Positions 26,544-34,711 are shown, numbered from the stretch's first letter. The stretch: 64,000 nt of DNA from Hyphomonas beringensis (GCF_000682755.1 NZ_AWFF01000076.1:1-64000), one strand, 5' to 3'. Notes: generated from the sequence alone by a model not told the origin. Translations and numbers: made by a program.

Positions 26544-26997
26544 GGGGGTCTCCTTTTCTTTCCTTGGCTAAGTCTCCGGGGACCCCTTGTCCCCGTCGAC
26601 GCCGGACCGCCCGGACGGGCTGAGCTGGGCCTGAACCGCATGCGGGCGTAGCGAAGCGGAGCACCGGACGGGCGGGGAATTTTGTTGCGCGAGGAAGGCG
26701 CGACAGCGCCGGGGAAAATTCTTCGTCTGTCCGGTTTCAGGGCCGGGTCAGCGCGCCCAGGTCATAAAGGCAAAGACGGGAGCAAGGGGGCCGAGGCATG
26801 CCTCCCGGAAAAGAAATCAGAACTCCCCGAAAACGTCCCGATAATGTCATTCGAGACCTCAAGACGCGCGATTTTTCTGAAGGCATTTTACAATCGCCCA
26901 GGCCTTACAGCCGCCAACCGCACGCCCGAGAATGCGCGGAGCCGCCCGGTGGTAGACACCGGACGGCTCCATATGCTGCTGAACAGGAGACGAATGC
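26544..26997. promoter_or_regulatory. 454-bp non-coding gap between the ParB-like and DUF736 genes
   Basis: No convincing gene is present; the frames on the plus strand are low-quality and lack known motifs. The gap is GC-rich and structured: a 7-bp hairpin CGGGGAC/GTCCCCG at 26577-26595 lies in the DUF736 leader, a purine-rich tract with GCGTAGCGAAGCGGAGC follows, and a hairpin at 26939-26969 lies just after the ParB stop. It should contain the DUF736 promoter; an origin of transfer here cannot be excluded. Confidence 0.4.
26939..26969 (-). terminator. Hairpin downstream of the ParB-like gene
   Basis: GAGCCG...CGGCTC encloses CCGGTG-GTAGA-CACCGG with one mismatch between the two stems, a 12-bp arm in total. 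It starts 29 bp after the ParB stop. No U-tract follows on the minus strand, so it may be an mRNA-stabilising or Rho-assisted end, not a classical terminator. Confidence 0.45.
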
Positions 26998-28767
26998 TCA
27001 GGCAGCGTCCTGTTGCGTCTCACGCGTCTCATCGGGCGTGGCTTCTGCCTCCGCTTCGAACAGTCCTGCGACCCGTGTCCACGCATCGGCGGGTGGTGAC
27101 CCGGCCCCTTCGACAAGGCGTGTCGGTGGCACCTGCATCCAGCCCGGCCGCCAGTCAGGATTGGCCTCACACCCCTCACCCGCAATCCGGTTGGCCAGCA
27201 CCTGCTTCTGCGCCTTGCCCGTCTCGGTCCGGCAGGAATCCGCGAGCGATGCGGTGGCAATATCCGCGATCATCGCATTGATAGCGCGCTTGTCCTTGGT
27301 GAGATCGAAGAAGGTCTCGTCCGGTTTCCAAGCCGCCGAAAGGTCGGTGCCGCAGACATGCAAGACGGCTTCGACAATGCTATTCCCGGCCTCGAGCGTG
27401 CGGGCCATGACACTTGCCAGAACCGTCAGGACTTCCTCATCCGACATGGCGAGCAGCGCAGAGAAAAGCTCGCACAAGCGGTAGTCATCGCCGTTCCGGC
27501 GAAGCGCTGGACTGACGTTGAGCGCCTTGAACAGAGCGTCGGTCTGCGCCGTCGCTTGAGCGACCGCCGCCACAGATGCCCCACCTTCCACACTCGCCTG
27601 CGTCTCATCTTTCCGGGCGCGAAGCTCGTGAGGACGCACGTCCCAAAGCGCGCTCCCCGCCATGGCATGCGCCACCATCAAGCGGAGGGCAATCGCGGGG
27701 GATGTGGCCAAACTCGCCTGAGCAGCCGCGTGGCGATGAAGCAGGATGTATTCCGCGAGCGGGCCGGACATTTCTGGCCGAACGGCTGCCGGAACGGCAT
27801 CGCCTTCACCCTTCGAACCCTGTTGCCGCTTGCGGGCCTCGGCCGAGGTTACTTGTCCCTCGTGGAACTGGACCGTCCCGTCATGGCGGATTTCGATGAA
27901 GACCTTGCCGCCGTCTTCCTTGGCGCACTGGACATACTCCCATCGGTGGAAGTAGGCCCCGCGCTCAAGGCAGATAACATCGCTCCAGCCGTCGGCCCTG
28001 TGGGCCTCGACCCGCTCGGCAATCGCGGCGGATTGTGCCTTCCAGAACTGATCCGCATCCGCAAAGACGCCATGCTCGCCAAAGAGGTCGGCAGTGACCT
28101 GTCCCTCATAGGCATCAAGATCGAACAAGGCCTTGTCGGTCGTGATCGTCGTTCCGCCCGTGATCCAAGCCTTGCACGACCGCCCCATCGGGGCGCGTTC
28201 GGTTTCGCTCTGGAAGAGGCGGAACCATTCGGCCTGCTGTTCTGGCGTCGCAAGCGTAAGCGCGCGGATCGTTTCGCGGTCCAGTTCGTCTTCGGCGTAG
28301 AGTTTCCGTATCGGTTCGTCGAGCGAAGCAAGCGCGAGCACACGGCGCACCAGAAGCTCAGTCACTCCGAAGAAGCTGGCGATATCCTCCAGCGCCTTGC
28401 CTTCATCGTTGAGGCGCTTGAACGCCTCATATTGCTCCATTTCTGTCGCAGGCAGGCGTCCGACATTTTCGATGACAGATGCCGCAATCGCGGAGGCCGC
28501 ATCCTTTTCAGTCATGATCGCGCATGGAACGAACGGCACCTCGCCTGTCTCCTTCGCGATTTCTTTGAGCGCAAAAAAACGGCGGCGTCCGGCGATGACG
28601 CCATAATATTTGCCTTCGCGGCGAACGAGCAAAGTCTGACGCAATCCGCTCTCCCGGATGGACGGCAGAATGTCGGATACGTCCGGCTTCTTGCGCCCAT
28701 GCCGCATATTGAGTTTGGAAATCCGAAGCTCGTCGAGCGGGATGTGTTTGAGGTCGGGCTGTGCCAT
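26998..28767 (-). CDS. ParB/Srx-fold nuclease-like protein of the element
   Basis: 589 aa from the ATG at 28767, which has the ribosome site AAAAGGAGACCTCC. Residues about 5-90 are the ParB N-terminal domain (IPLDELRISKLNMRHG, IRESGLRQTLLVRREG, GVIAGRRRFFALKEI), followed by a KorB/HTH-like region (LPATEMEQYEAFKRL...FFGVTELLVRRVLALASL). The rest is unlike short partition ParB proteins. Such large ParB-like proteins are typical of alphaproteobacterial ICEs, often without ParA, as here. The frame continues in phase with no stop to an upstream ATG at 29022, giving an 85-residue extension (see the upstream entry). Confidence 0.9.
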   Translation of the reverse strand: MAQPDLKHIPLDELRISKLNMRHGRKKPDVSDILPSIRESGLRQTLLVRREGKYYGVIAGRRRFFALKEIAKETGEVPFVPCAIMTEKDAASAIAASVIENVGRLPATEMEQYEAFKRLNDEGKALEDIASFFGVTELLVRRVLALASLDEPIRKLYAEDELDRETIRALTLATPEQQAEWFRLFQSETERAPMGRSCKAWITGGTTITTDKALFDLDAYEGQVTADLFGEHGVFADADQFWKAQSAAIAERVEAHRADGWSDVICLERGAYFHRWEYVQCAKEDGGKVFIEIRHDGTVQFHEGQVTSAEARKRQQGSKGEGDAVPAAVRPEMSGPLAEYILLHRHAAAQASLATSPAIALRLMVAHAMAGSALWDVRPHELRARKDETQASVEGGASVAAVAQATAQTDALFKALNVSPALRRNGDDYRLCELFSALLAMSDEEVLTVLASVMARTLEAGNSIVEAVLHVCGTDLSAAWKPDETFFDLTKDKRAINAMIADIATASLADSCRTETGKAQKQVLANRIAGEGCEANPDWRPGWMQVPPTRLVEGAGSPPADAWTRVAGLFEAEAEATPDETRETQQDAA

Positions 28768-29022
28768 GGAGGTCTCCTTTTCTGGCGGGTAAAGCGAGAG
28801 ACCCAGCGCCCACGCGGGGCCTCTCCAGTTGATCTTGGTGAAGGGAAAGCCGTCCGCGTCCCGGCTTGGTTGGGGGTCGGTCTCGCCCCAGTCATAATCG
28901 CGGATCGTGATCAGCGGCGCGCGGCCCTCGACCCAGATTTCGGCGACCTGGGCCTCGGCAACGACAAGCGTCATACGGGGCCGTGGGCCGAGCAATTCAG
29001 TGAGGGTGCGGGCCGCGCTCAT
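28768..29022 (-). CDS. Small upstream reading frame fused in phase to the ParB-like gene
   Basis: The frame from the ATG at 29022 (MSAARTLTELLGPRPRMTLVVAEAQVAE) encodes about 85 residues before the ParB ATG and has no stop between them. Its content (VAEIWVEGRAPLITIRDYDWGETDPQP) looks like a real small conserved protein, and the start overlaps the preceding gene as ATGA. Either it is an independent small gene that lost its stop, or a longer ParB isoform is made. The internal ribosome site favours two products. Confidence 0.45.
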
Positions 29023-29492
29023 GTCGCGGCCCAGCCTGTCACGGTCGCCGCAAGCCGCGAGGCTGCGGCACGCCCTGCGTCCAGCGCCTCCGGCAGCAGC
29101 TCGCTCGCAAACGTGGTGAGATAGCTGTTATCCGTGCCGGGATAGTTGCATTCGACGCCCCAGAGGCTGGCGGCATGACGGTCCAGTTCAATGCCGTCGC
29201 GCTCGACCGAAAGCACGATCCCGCAATAGAACCACTCGCTCTTGCGCCATGCTTCCATGACGGCTTCCGCCTTGGCCTGCGCCTCGGCGAAGCGCTGGCG
29301 GAAGCTGTTGCCCGGCCCGATGAAGCCGGGCGCATCCTTGTAGAGCGACGGCCAGAACCCATCCTGCCGCTGGTCCGGCGCATCGAGGCAGTCATCGGCA
29401 ACAATCCGGGCCGTGACAATGAAGCCCTTTGCCTCGCAGCTGATCGCATCGCCTTCGCAGGCGTAGGCATCGAAGTGCTCGGTAAAGCTCAT
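29019..29492 (-). CDS. Uncharacterised ICE-associated protein
   Basis: 157 aa. I do not recognise a named domain. The protein is acidic with several Cys and Trp, begins MSFTEHFDAYACEGDAISCEAKGF and includes RDGIELDRHAASLWGVECNYPG. It overlaps its neighbours by 4 bp on each side (ATGA at 29489 and at 29019), so it belongs to the ardA-parB transcription unit. Homologues occur next to ardA and parB in related elements, from memory. No function can be assigned. Confidence 0.75.
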   Translation of the reverse strand: MSFTEHFDAYACEGDAISCEAKGFIVTARIVADDCLDAPDQRQDGFWPSLYKDAPGFIGPGNSFRQRFAEAQAKAEAVMEAWRKSEWFYCGIVLSVERDGIELDRHAASLWGVECNYPGTDNSYLTTFASELLPEALDAGRAAASRLAATVTGWAAT

Positions 29493-29692
29493 GACGCCCT
29501 CCGAAGCTCGAATCCCATCCGGTCGCAGAGTGCGCGCAGCTCGCGCGCCTCTGCCTCGTCGAACCCGTCACCGGACTGGTGATAGATCGTGCCCTGCGCG
29601 AACCCTTGCGGGGTCTTCACGACATGCGCCCAGCGATAGGGGCCAAGGCCATCTTCGCGCGGTCTTGCCTGAAATCTCGCCATGGCGCTCAT
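29489..29692 (-). CDS. Small conserved protein between ardA and a hypothetical gene
   Basis: 67 aa, with ATGA overlap at both ends. The sequence MSAMARFQARPREDGLGPYRWAHVVK...FDEAEARELRALCDRMGFELRR has no known motif but is compositionally normal for a real protein. An internal ATG at 29683 is an alternative start. Tight coupling suggests it is translated with ardA. Function unknown. Confidence 0.65.
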   Translation of the reverse strand: MSAMARFQARPREDGLGPYRWAHVVKTPQGFAQGTIYHQSGDGFDEAEARELRALCDRMGFELRRAS

Positions 29693-30252
29693 CGCGTCCA
29701 GAAGACGTGAACGTCTTCGAACCCTGTCTCGAACACCATGATGTCGCCACCCAGCTCCATGTCGCGGGCGAGCGCCGACCAGTCGATATAGTATTCGAGG
29801 GCTGCGGGAATTTCGGTGCCGGTGTCGCGGTGCAGGTCCTCGGCGAAGTCTGCCCGGCTCGCATAGGTGCCTGCATAATCGTCGAAGGACGCTTCGGCCT
29901 GCTCAAGGTCGTCGCCAAAATGGCGATGGACCAGCGCGCCGAGCCTGCCATGTTCGGCAATGAAGTCGGCCAGATTGCAGACCGTCTCGAAGCTCTCATA
30001 TTCCGACAGGTGCGCGCCTTCGAAGCCTTCATAGTCATGGATTGCCCATTCTTCGGCATCGGGCAGCGGCGAGTCCGCCAGCATGGCGCGAACCTCGGAC
30101 ATAACCTCATCTGGCGTCGTCGCCTCGATCCAGCGCCCGTGCAGGCAGCCATTATTGTAGGCGGCAAGACAGGCCACATAGATACGGGGGCGGATTTCAG
30201 GTGTGGGTGCAGCGTCTGCCGCAAGGGGGGCTGAAGGTTGCGGTGTGGTCAT
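29689..30252 (-). CDS. ardA: ArdA-type antirestriction protein
   Basis: 187 aa from the ATG at 30252; the frame to 30351 is extended without a start-like context. ArdA is an acidic DNA mimic that blocks type I restriction enzymes in the new host during conjugation. The N-terminal motif RIYVACLAAYNNGCLHGRWI and the central EEWAIHDYEGF...LSEYESFETVCNLADFI are typical; net charge is strongly negative. It leads a run of coupled genes down to parB. Its presence beside defence cargo means the element both evades and supplies host immunity. Confidence 0.93.
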   Translation of the reverse strand: MTTPQPSAPLAADAAPTPEIRPRIYVACLAAYNNGCLHGRWIEATTPDEVMSEVRAMLADSPLPDAEEWAIHDYEGFEGAHLSEYESFETVCNLADFIAEHGRLGALVHRHFGDDLEQAEASFDDYAGTYASRADFAEDLHRDTGTEIPAALEYYIDWSALARDMELGGDIMVFETGFEDVHVFWTR

Positions 30253-30779
30253 GGCGTCAGTCTCGTCTCCCCGCCCAAATGTCCCTCCCGCATCAGGCGG
30301 GGGTGGGCGGCGAGAAGGCCGGCAGGCCGGACCCATTAGCCGGTTGGGCAAGGCGGAAAGGTAGGACGCTGCGACCGCTTCCAGACACCTTCAGTCCCGG
30401 CGCCTTGCGCAAGCGGCGGGTCCGGGCAGACCGGTCGTTCGCCCACCTCCGTCTGAGAGGGAGATTGTCATGGACGCCAGGAAGACCGATGCGGACCAGG
30501 CTGCAATGCGCTTCAGCTTTCACCGTCAGACGATCATCGAAAACGTCATAGGTCCGCTTTCAAAGGCCACGCAGCCTGTGACCCCTCTGCATTGCAGTGG
30601 GAAGCGCAGGCTGGCGCGATCACCGGCGAGACACCCGCATGCCGCTGGGCTGCCCGGAAGGGCAGGCCAGAGGTCCGGAGACGAGCCGGGCCGCTGGCGG
30701 CGTGCCGCCCGCGAAACAGCCCCCTCGCGTCAGCGAGGGGTGATCGCCGGATCAAGGTCTGATGCCAAATTGGATCTGC
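30253..30779. other. 527-bp gap upstream of ardA without a supported gene
   Basis: The gap lies between ardA and the 3' end of a DUF2285-like gene. A plus-strand frame from 30470 has a plausible ribosome site but loses protein-like content and runs into the antisense of the next gene, so I reject it. A perfect 8-bp hairpin with a 4-base loop lies at 30721-30740. The ardA promoter must lie here; ardA leaders in conjugative elements are sometimes single-strand promoters, which could explain the structure. Confidence 0.4.
30721..30740. terminator. GC hairpin downstream of a DUF2285-like gene
   Basis: CCCCTCGC and GCGAGGGG are perfect complements around a 4-base loop, 39 bp beyond the 30780 stop of the minus-strand gene. 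There is no T-tract on either strand, so it may be a Rho-independent end of weak type or a structured element of the ardA leader. Confidence 0.35.
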
Positions 30780-31604
30780 TCAGGTCTGTGCAGTCAGGAG
30801 GTCCCTGTATCCGCCATCCCGGAGTTCACGTCCTCGCACGAGGGCGCGGCGCATTTCGTCTTTCATGGCCCGGCTGGGGCTCTGCCAGGCTTCGGTGGCG
30901 CGATCCTCGCCATAGATGATGGCAGCGGTTTCAAAATAAGTTAGACCGGTCTCATACGCATCGAGCGCAATGAGCGCATTGCGAAACGCAAGCGATGAGC
31001 GTGTCCAGGTGTCGTTGAAACTCGAATCGTCCTTGCCAAGAATACGCTGAGCCTTGCCGATGACTTTAAGTGTTTCGTCCATGCTCGACACATTATCGAT
31101 GATCAGTTTCATGCGGACGGGTTCGACGCTGAGTAGTGACAGACCAGAACAAGCGACCTGGATGCTGTGGCCGTGCCCACGGATCATCAGGTATTCCCGG
31201 CCGACGCGATCTGTGAGGTGAGTGACTTCACACACATTGATCGTCTGATCGAAAATATCGTCGCGCTCGCTCGGATGACGCGGTACGACCTGCATGGTCA
31301 GGGCGCGAGCATAGAGGGCAGGGATCCAGAAGACGTCGGCCTCATAGCCATTCGCGTCTATGTCGGGAAAGAAAACCAAGCCGAATTTCTCAGCGTCGAT
31401 CTGGTCGCATAGCGGCCGGAGCAGCCGGATGCCATGACAGGCTGGCTTTTCAGATATCTGTGAGTCGCCAGCCCGCAGGGCGGCTTGCCTGAATTCGCTA
31501 TTTCGCCGAAGAAATTCCCAAGCCCAGCGACTTCTGGAGAGTCGGCAAGTATAGGCGTAGTCATCCAGATCAATACGGACCGAGGGTGTGTCGGCGGGAC
31601 TCAT
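30780..31604 (-). CDS. DUF6499/DUF2285-like protein, paralogue A
   Basis: 274 aa with GGAGG before the ATG. The N-terminal RWAWEFLRRNSEFR (about 27-40) is the DUF6499 signature. The C-terminal part, WTRSSLAFRNALIALDAYETGLTYFETAAIIYGEDR then SRAMKDEMRRALVRGRELRDGGYRDLL, matches DUF2285. Proteins with both are common near the ends of alphaproteobacterial ICEs and may be DNA-binding, but no function is established. It is about 40% similar by eye to the gene directly upstream (31657-32484), which ends 52 bp before. Confidence 0.78.
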   Translation of the reverse strand: MSPADTPSVRIDLDDYAYTCRLSRSRWAWEFLRRNSEFRQAALRAGDSQISEKPACHGIRLLRPLCDQIDAEKFGLVFFPDIDANGYEADVFWIPALYARALTMQVVPRHPSERDDIFDQTINVCEVTHLTDRVGREYLMIRGHGHSIQVACSGLSLLSVEPVRMKLIIDNVSSMDETLKVIGKAQRILGKDDSSFNDTWTRSSLAFRNALIALDAYETGLTYFETAAIIYGEDRATEAWQSPSRAMKDEMRRALVRGRELRDGGYRDLLTAQT

Positions 31605-31656
31605 CAGGTGCCTCCTTCACAAGCGGGTGCTGCAAAAGAGGTGCCAAAATTCTACT

Positions 31657-32484
31657 TCAGGCTAAAAGAAGCGCGTTTTCGACGGGTCCGAGAAGCGTTG
31701 CATAACCGCCGTCCCGCAGGTCCCGGCCGCGGGCAAGGGCACGTCTCATCTCGTCTTTCATCGCTCGGCTTGGGCTGTCCCAGGCTTCGCGGGCCCGTTC
31801 TTCGCCATATATGAACCCCGCCGTCTCAAAATATGAGAGTTTGGCATCATGACAATCGAGTGCGACCAGTGCATTGCGAAGGGCCAAGGAATGGCGAGTC
31901 CATTCCGGGATATCCGCCTCTGCTTGCGGGTCATAGACACGCTGGGCGCGCTGGAGCGTTTTCAGCTTGGCCTGGAATTCGTCGAGACTGTCGATGATGA
32001 AGCTGAGCTTGACAGGTTCGCGGGCCAGAAGTGACATGCCCGTGCAGAATACCTGAATGACGCAGCCATTTCCCTTGAGAAGAAATTGTTCGCGGCCGGC
32101 GAGGTCGGTGAAGTGCGTTATCCTGCAGATGCCAACAGTGCGATCATAGAATTCACAGGATTCATTAGGACCACTCGGAGAAACTTGCATGTGAACCCGC
32201 CTCGGATAGAGACCTCCCGACCAGAACGCGTCGGCTTCAAGGCCGCTTTCCTCTGGATCCGGGAAGAAGGCGAGCCCCCATCGCTCAGCAAGCGCCTGAG
32301 AGGCTCTAGGGCGCACGAGGGTGATCTGATGGCAGGCGGGAGCGAAACTAAGCTCACTCGCGGAAGGAAGCGACGAGTCCTCAAGAAACCGGCGGTTTCG
32401 GCGCAGGAACTCCCAGGCCCATCTGCTGTCTGACAACAACCATGTGTAGTCATAAGCACTTATATGATCTGCCAGCCGGGACAT
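31657..32484 (-). CDS. DUF6499/DUF2285-like protein, paralogue B
   Basis: 275 aa. It shares with its neighbour the motif SRWAWEFLRRN near the start, CHQITLVRP, HFTDLAGRE, a hydrophobic VQVFC/VQVAC segment, LALRNALVALDCHDAKLSYFETAGFIYGEER, and the basic C-terminal KDEMRRALARGRDLRDGGY. The two are therefore a tandem duplication, now well diverged. It is the last gene of the transfer-associated block before the metal island; the 185-bp gap to the CDF gene has no clear feature. Confidence 0.78.
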   Translation of the reverse strand: MSRLADHISAYDYTWLLSDSRWAWEFLRRNRRFLEDSSLPSASELSFAPACHQITLVRPRASQALAERWGLAFFPDPEESGLEADAFWSGGLYPRRVHMQVSPSGPNESCEFYDRTVGICRITHFTDLAGREQFLLKGNGCVIQVFCTGMSLLAREPVKLSFIIDSLDEFQAKLKTLQRAQRVYDPQAEADIPEWTRHSLALRNALVALDCHDAKLSYFETAGFIYGEERAREAWDSPSRAMKDEMRRALARGRDLRDGGYATLLGPVENALLLA

Positions 32485-32669
32485 TTGTCCTCGTTTCCCA
32501 AGAGAGATTCAACTCAACAGGGAAAGCAAATTCAATGCCGGAATAGAAAGTTGATCGAGTAAATATTTGTTACGGTAACGCTTGGGAACCCATCATGCGA
32601 GGCCCAGTGACGCTGCGCGCGCACCATTTTGAGAATTTTACGCACTTGTTTCATTCCGGGTTTGGGGCA

Positions 32670-33269
32670 TCATCCTGACTGATGCTTATCAGCATGCGCA
32701 TCGCGCAGAATATCGATTCCACCATATACCGCAATCGCCGCGACTCCCAATCCGACAAGCAGATCTGGCCAGTTGGACCCAGTCCACAGTACGATTACGC
32801 CCGCGAGAATGATCCCCCCATTCGAGATGAAGTCATTGAAACTAAATGTTGTAGCGGCTCGCAGGTTTACATCCTTCTTTTCTATTTTTTTCAAAAGCCA
32901 GAGACAGATCAGATTTACAACACCTGCAATCGCGGCCATTGCCAGCATGATGAGACCGAGGGGTTCAGATCCTTCAAAGTATCGACGGATTGCGTCGCCG
33001 GCGACGCCGACGGCAAATACAAGAAGCATTCCACCTGACAGTCGAGCGGCGTTGCGTTTCCAGATCTGCGAACGTGTAAGTGCAAGCAGGCTCAAGCCAT
33101 ACACAATCGCGTCCGAGGAATTATCCAGCCCGTTCGCCAGGAGGGCATTGGAGTCGCCGAACCAGCCTGTGACAAAAAAGCCAATGGCTATGAGTATGTT
33201 TAGCCATAGTACGATTTGAAGAGTTCGGCGCTCGTCTGACGTCTCGATTTTCAAGTCTTCGCTACCCAT
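32670..33269 (-). CDS. Short cation diffusion facilitator (CDF) metal exporter
   Basis: 199 aa. The protein is almost entirely the CDF membrane domain, with about six hydrophobic segments and two metal-site motifs: NGLDNSSDAIVYG (about 46-58) and FSFNDFISNGG (about 142-152). In CDF exporters these carry the acidic/His residues that bind Zn, Co or Cd; here the usual HxxxD is NxxxD/NDFIS, so the substrate is uncertain. The cytoplasmic C-terminal domain of standard CDFs is missing, as in some short members. It lies 1 bp after a truncated gene at 33271-33732. Confidence 0.8.
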   Translation of the reverse strand: MGSEDLKIETSDERRTLQIVLWLNILIAIGFFVTGWFGDSNALLANGLDNSSDAIVYGLSLLALTRSQIWKRNAARLSGGMLLVFAVGVAGDAIRRYFEGSEPLGLIMLAMAAIAGVVNLICLWLLKKIEKKDVNLRAATTFSFNDFISNGGIILAGVIVLWTGSNWPDLLVGLGVAAIAVYGGIDILRDAHADKHQSG

Positions 33270-33270
33270 C

Positions 33271-33732
33271 CTATGATTTTACCAACCGTTGTCTGTGAGG
33301 GGAGATGCACCGTAAGAATTTTATCGAAGCGTCTCCGTTAGAAAGCTTGGTATTGCGAGCGTATTGAGGATAGCTGGAGTAGCGGTAGGGCCCTGAGGTG
33401 GCAAGTGTGCCCTTGGCTCTTGGTGTCTCGTCGAAACCGAACCGGAAATCTGCGCGCCAAACCACCATATTCGCGATGATGAGAGGGGCAAACCCGAGGC
33501 CGAATATCGCCCAGCAGGGTACGGGAGCGGTTCCCCTACCTGAAGCCCCAATCGACAGCGCCGCTCCGAAACTCGTGATCGTACCCATCCAGATGATTGG
33601 TGCCACAAAACGCGAATAACGCTGCGGGAGCCAAATTCTCTGCGCGGGGAAGGCTGCAGACCAAATAGGAATCACAGCAACTGCGCCACCTGTGGCAATG
33701 CCGAGTATCTGGATTGTCGTATCGCCACTCAT
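33271..33732 (-). pseudogene. Truncated membrane methyltransferase-like (isoprenylcysteine type) gene
   Basis: The frame encodes 153 aa. The first about 125 residues have three hydrophobic segments and the motif TSGPYRYSSYPQYARN, typical of isoprenylcysteine carboxyl methyltransferase-like membrane proteins. In intact members this motif (GPYRxxRNPxY) is followed by two more membrane helices; here the frame changes into a short basic tail (KFLRCISPHRQRL) that looks unrelated. It is probably a gene cut by recombination near 33350, and not functional. The cognate upstream region is shared with the divergent MerR gene. Confidence 0.6.
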
Positions 33733-33774
33733 GTTGCCTCCTGCGCTTGTGTTTTCAGCCGTCAGGGTTATTTC

Positions 33775-33793
33775 CTGCAGTCTACAGTAACTA
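33775..33793 (+). promoter_or_regulatory. Possible MerR-type operator for its own gene
   Basis: An imperfect palindrome, CTGCAG-T-CTACAG, lies at 33775-33787, 27 bp upstream of the MerR-family ATG at 33814, and is followed by TAACTA at 33788-33793, which could be a -10 box. Members of this family usually control their own promoter through such dyads. The -35 element is unclear. Confidence 0.35.
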
Positions 33794-33813
33794 GAGGGGC
33801 AAGGGGCGCTATC

Positions 33814-34278
33814 ATGGCCTTGATGACGATCGGAAAACTGTCAGGGGCGACGGCCGTAAAAGTCACGACAATCCGCTATTATGAATCCATTGGCCTGCTC
33901 GACGAGCCGCAACGCAGCGCAAGCGGACAGCGGTTGTACGCAGGGGACTCTGTAGAGCGTCTCCGTTTTATACGTCATGCAAGGGATCTGGGGTTTCCCG
34001 TCTCAGCGGTAAGGGAACTGATTTCGCTGCAGGTAGAGCCAGGCAGGGAGTGCGTCCTGGTTGACCAGATTGCACGTCGCCAGCTTGACGAGGTTCGCCG
34101 CAGGCTGACCCAATTGGAGGCGCTCGAGGCCGAGCTCAAGCGCATGATCCGCGCTTGCGAAGGCGGCAAGATCGGATCCTGCTCTGTACTCGCTGCCCTT
34201 GGCCAGCACGAGAATTGCTTGCACGAACAGCATGATGGCGCCGAGGTGCTTGCAGGGCTTCCGTCAAGAGGCGCTTGA
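33814..34278 (+). CDS. MerR-family metal-responsive regulator (ZntR/CadR-like)
   Basis: 154 aa. The N-terminal winged helix has MTIGKLSGATAVKVTTIRYYESIGLL, followed by the dimer helix and a Cys/His-rich C-terminus: C80 in the RECVLVDQI segment and a terminal CEGGKIGSCSVLAALG...NCLHEQH. This pattern is that of the Zn/Cd/Pb/Co branch, not of Cu- or Hg-type MerR proteins. It activates the promoter at 34275-34305 by DNA twisting. Its gene precedes a czcCBA-type operon on the same strand, so it is the likely regulator of that operon. Confidence 0.85.
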   Translation: MALMTIGKLSGATAVKVTTIRYYESIGLLDEPQRSASGQRLYAGDSVERLRFIRHARDLGFPVSAVRELISLQVEPGRECVLVDQIARRQLDEVRRRLTQLEALEAELKRMIRACEGGKIGSCSVLAALGQHENCLHEQHDGAEVLAGLPSRGA

Positions 34279-34305
34279 CCCTCCAGTGACTGGAGGTGCT
34301 AAAAA
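34275..34305 (+). promoter_or_regulatory. MerR-type promoter with 19-bp spacer before the czc-like operon
   Basis: TTGACC (34275-34280) and TAAAAA (34300-34305) are separated by exactly 19 bp, the overlong spacing used by MerR-family activators. The spacer contains a palindrome, CCTCCAG-TGA-CTGGAGG (34280-34296). It overlaps the end of the regulator gene and lies 53 bp before the next start, so it probably drives 34358 onward in response to metal. Confidence 0.8.
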
Positions 34306-34357
34306 GAGAGTGAGCCTGTTTACCCGATCGTAAAAGAAAGTAGCTAGCCCAGCAATC

Positions 34358-34711
34358 ATGTTTTCGTTCCAAGTCATAACGTGTTTACGAAGGTTGCTCG
34401 TCATGGTGATGGCGATAGCTTTTGTTATTGCGCCGATGACGGCTGCGGCGGATATCATGCATCCGGGCAATCAGGCCGCAGAGGAATGTTCTACGAGTGA
34501 GCTGGCCCAAGATGCCCCTGATAAGGAGCCATCGCATGAAGGTCATGACCATACCGCGCATCAGTGCGGAAGCTGTCATTTCCATCTGATAGGCGGCGGC
34601 GATCTAAGCGGCGCTCCGAAGTCTGTCGTGCAGACAAAACATTTGTTGCCTGGCGGTTCTTTTCTCGAGAACCTCCGCCCAGACGGTCTTTACCGTCCTC
34701 CTCGCGCCTAG
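34358..34711 (+). CDS. Small exported His/Cys-rich protein, first gene of the efflux operon
   Basis: 117 aa. A signal peptide of about 30 residues (LLVMVMAIAFVIAPMTAAA) precedes a His- and Asp-rich stretch with EGHDHTAHQCGSCHFHL. The HxxHxCGxCHxH cluster (about 64-75) is a likely metal-binding site in the periplasm. The C-terminus ends GLYRPPRA. It resembles the small leader proteins (DUF2946-like) found at the head of metal efflux operons; the function is unknown, possibly metal buffering. A 73-bp gap follows to the outer membrane protein gene. Confidence 0.7.
   Translation: MFSFQVITCLRRLLVMVMAIAFVIAPMTAAADIMHPGNQAAEECSTSELAQDAPDKEPSHEGHDHTAHQCGSCHFHLIGGGDLSGAPKSVVQTKHLLPGGSFLENLRPDGLYRPPRA

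Noticed and set aside
27358-29124. 588-aa plus-strand frame opposite the ParB-like gene
   Set aside because: It mirrors the GC-rich parB coding strand, shows no domain or ribosome site, and the minus-strand frame has clear ParB motifs.
30470-30919. Plus-strand frame with a plausible ribosome site upstream of ardA
   Set aside because: Its second half is antisense to a DUF2285-type gene, and its first half is low-complexity Arg/Pro-rich without a motif.
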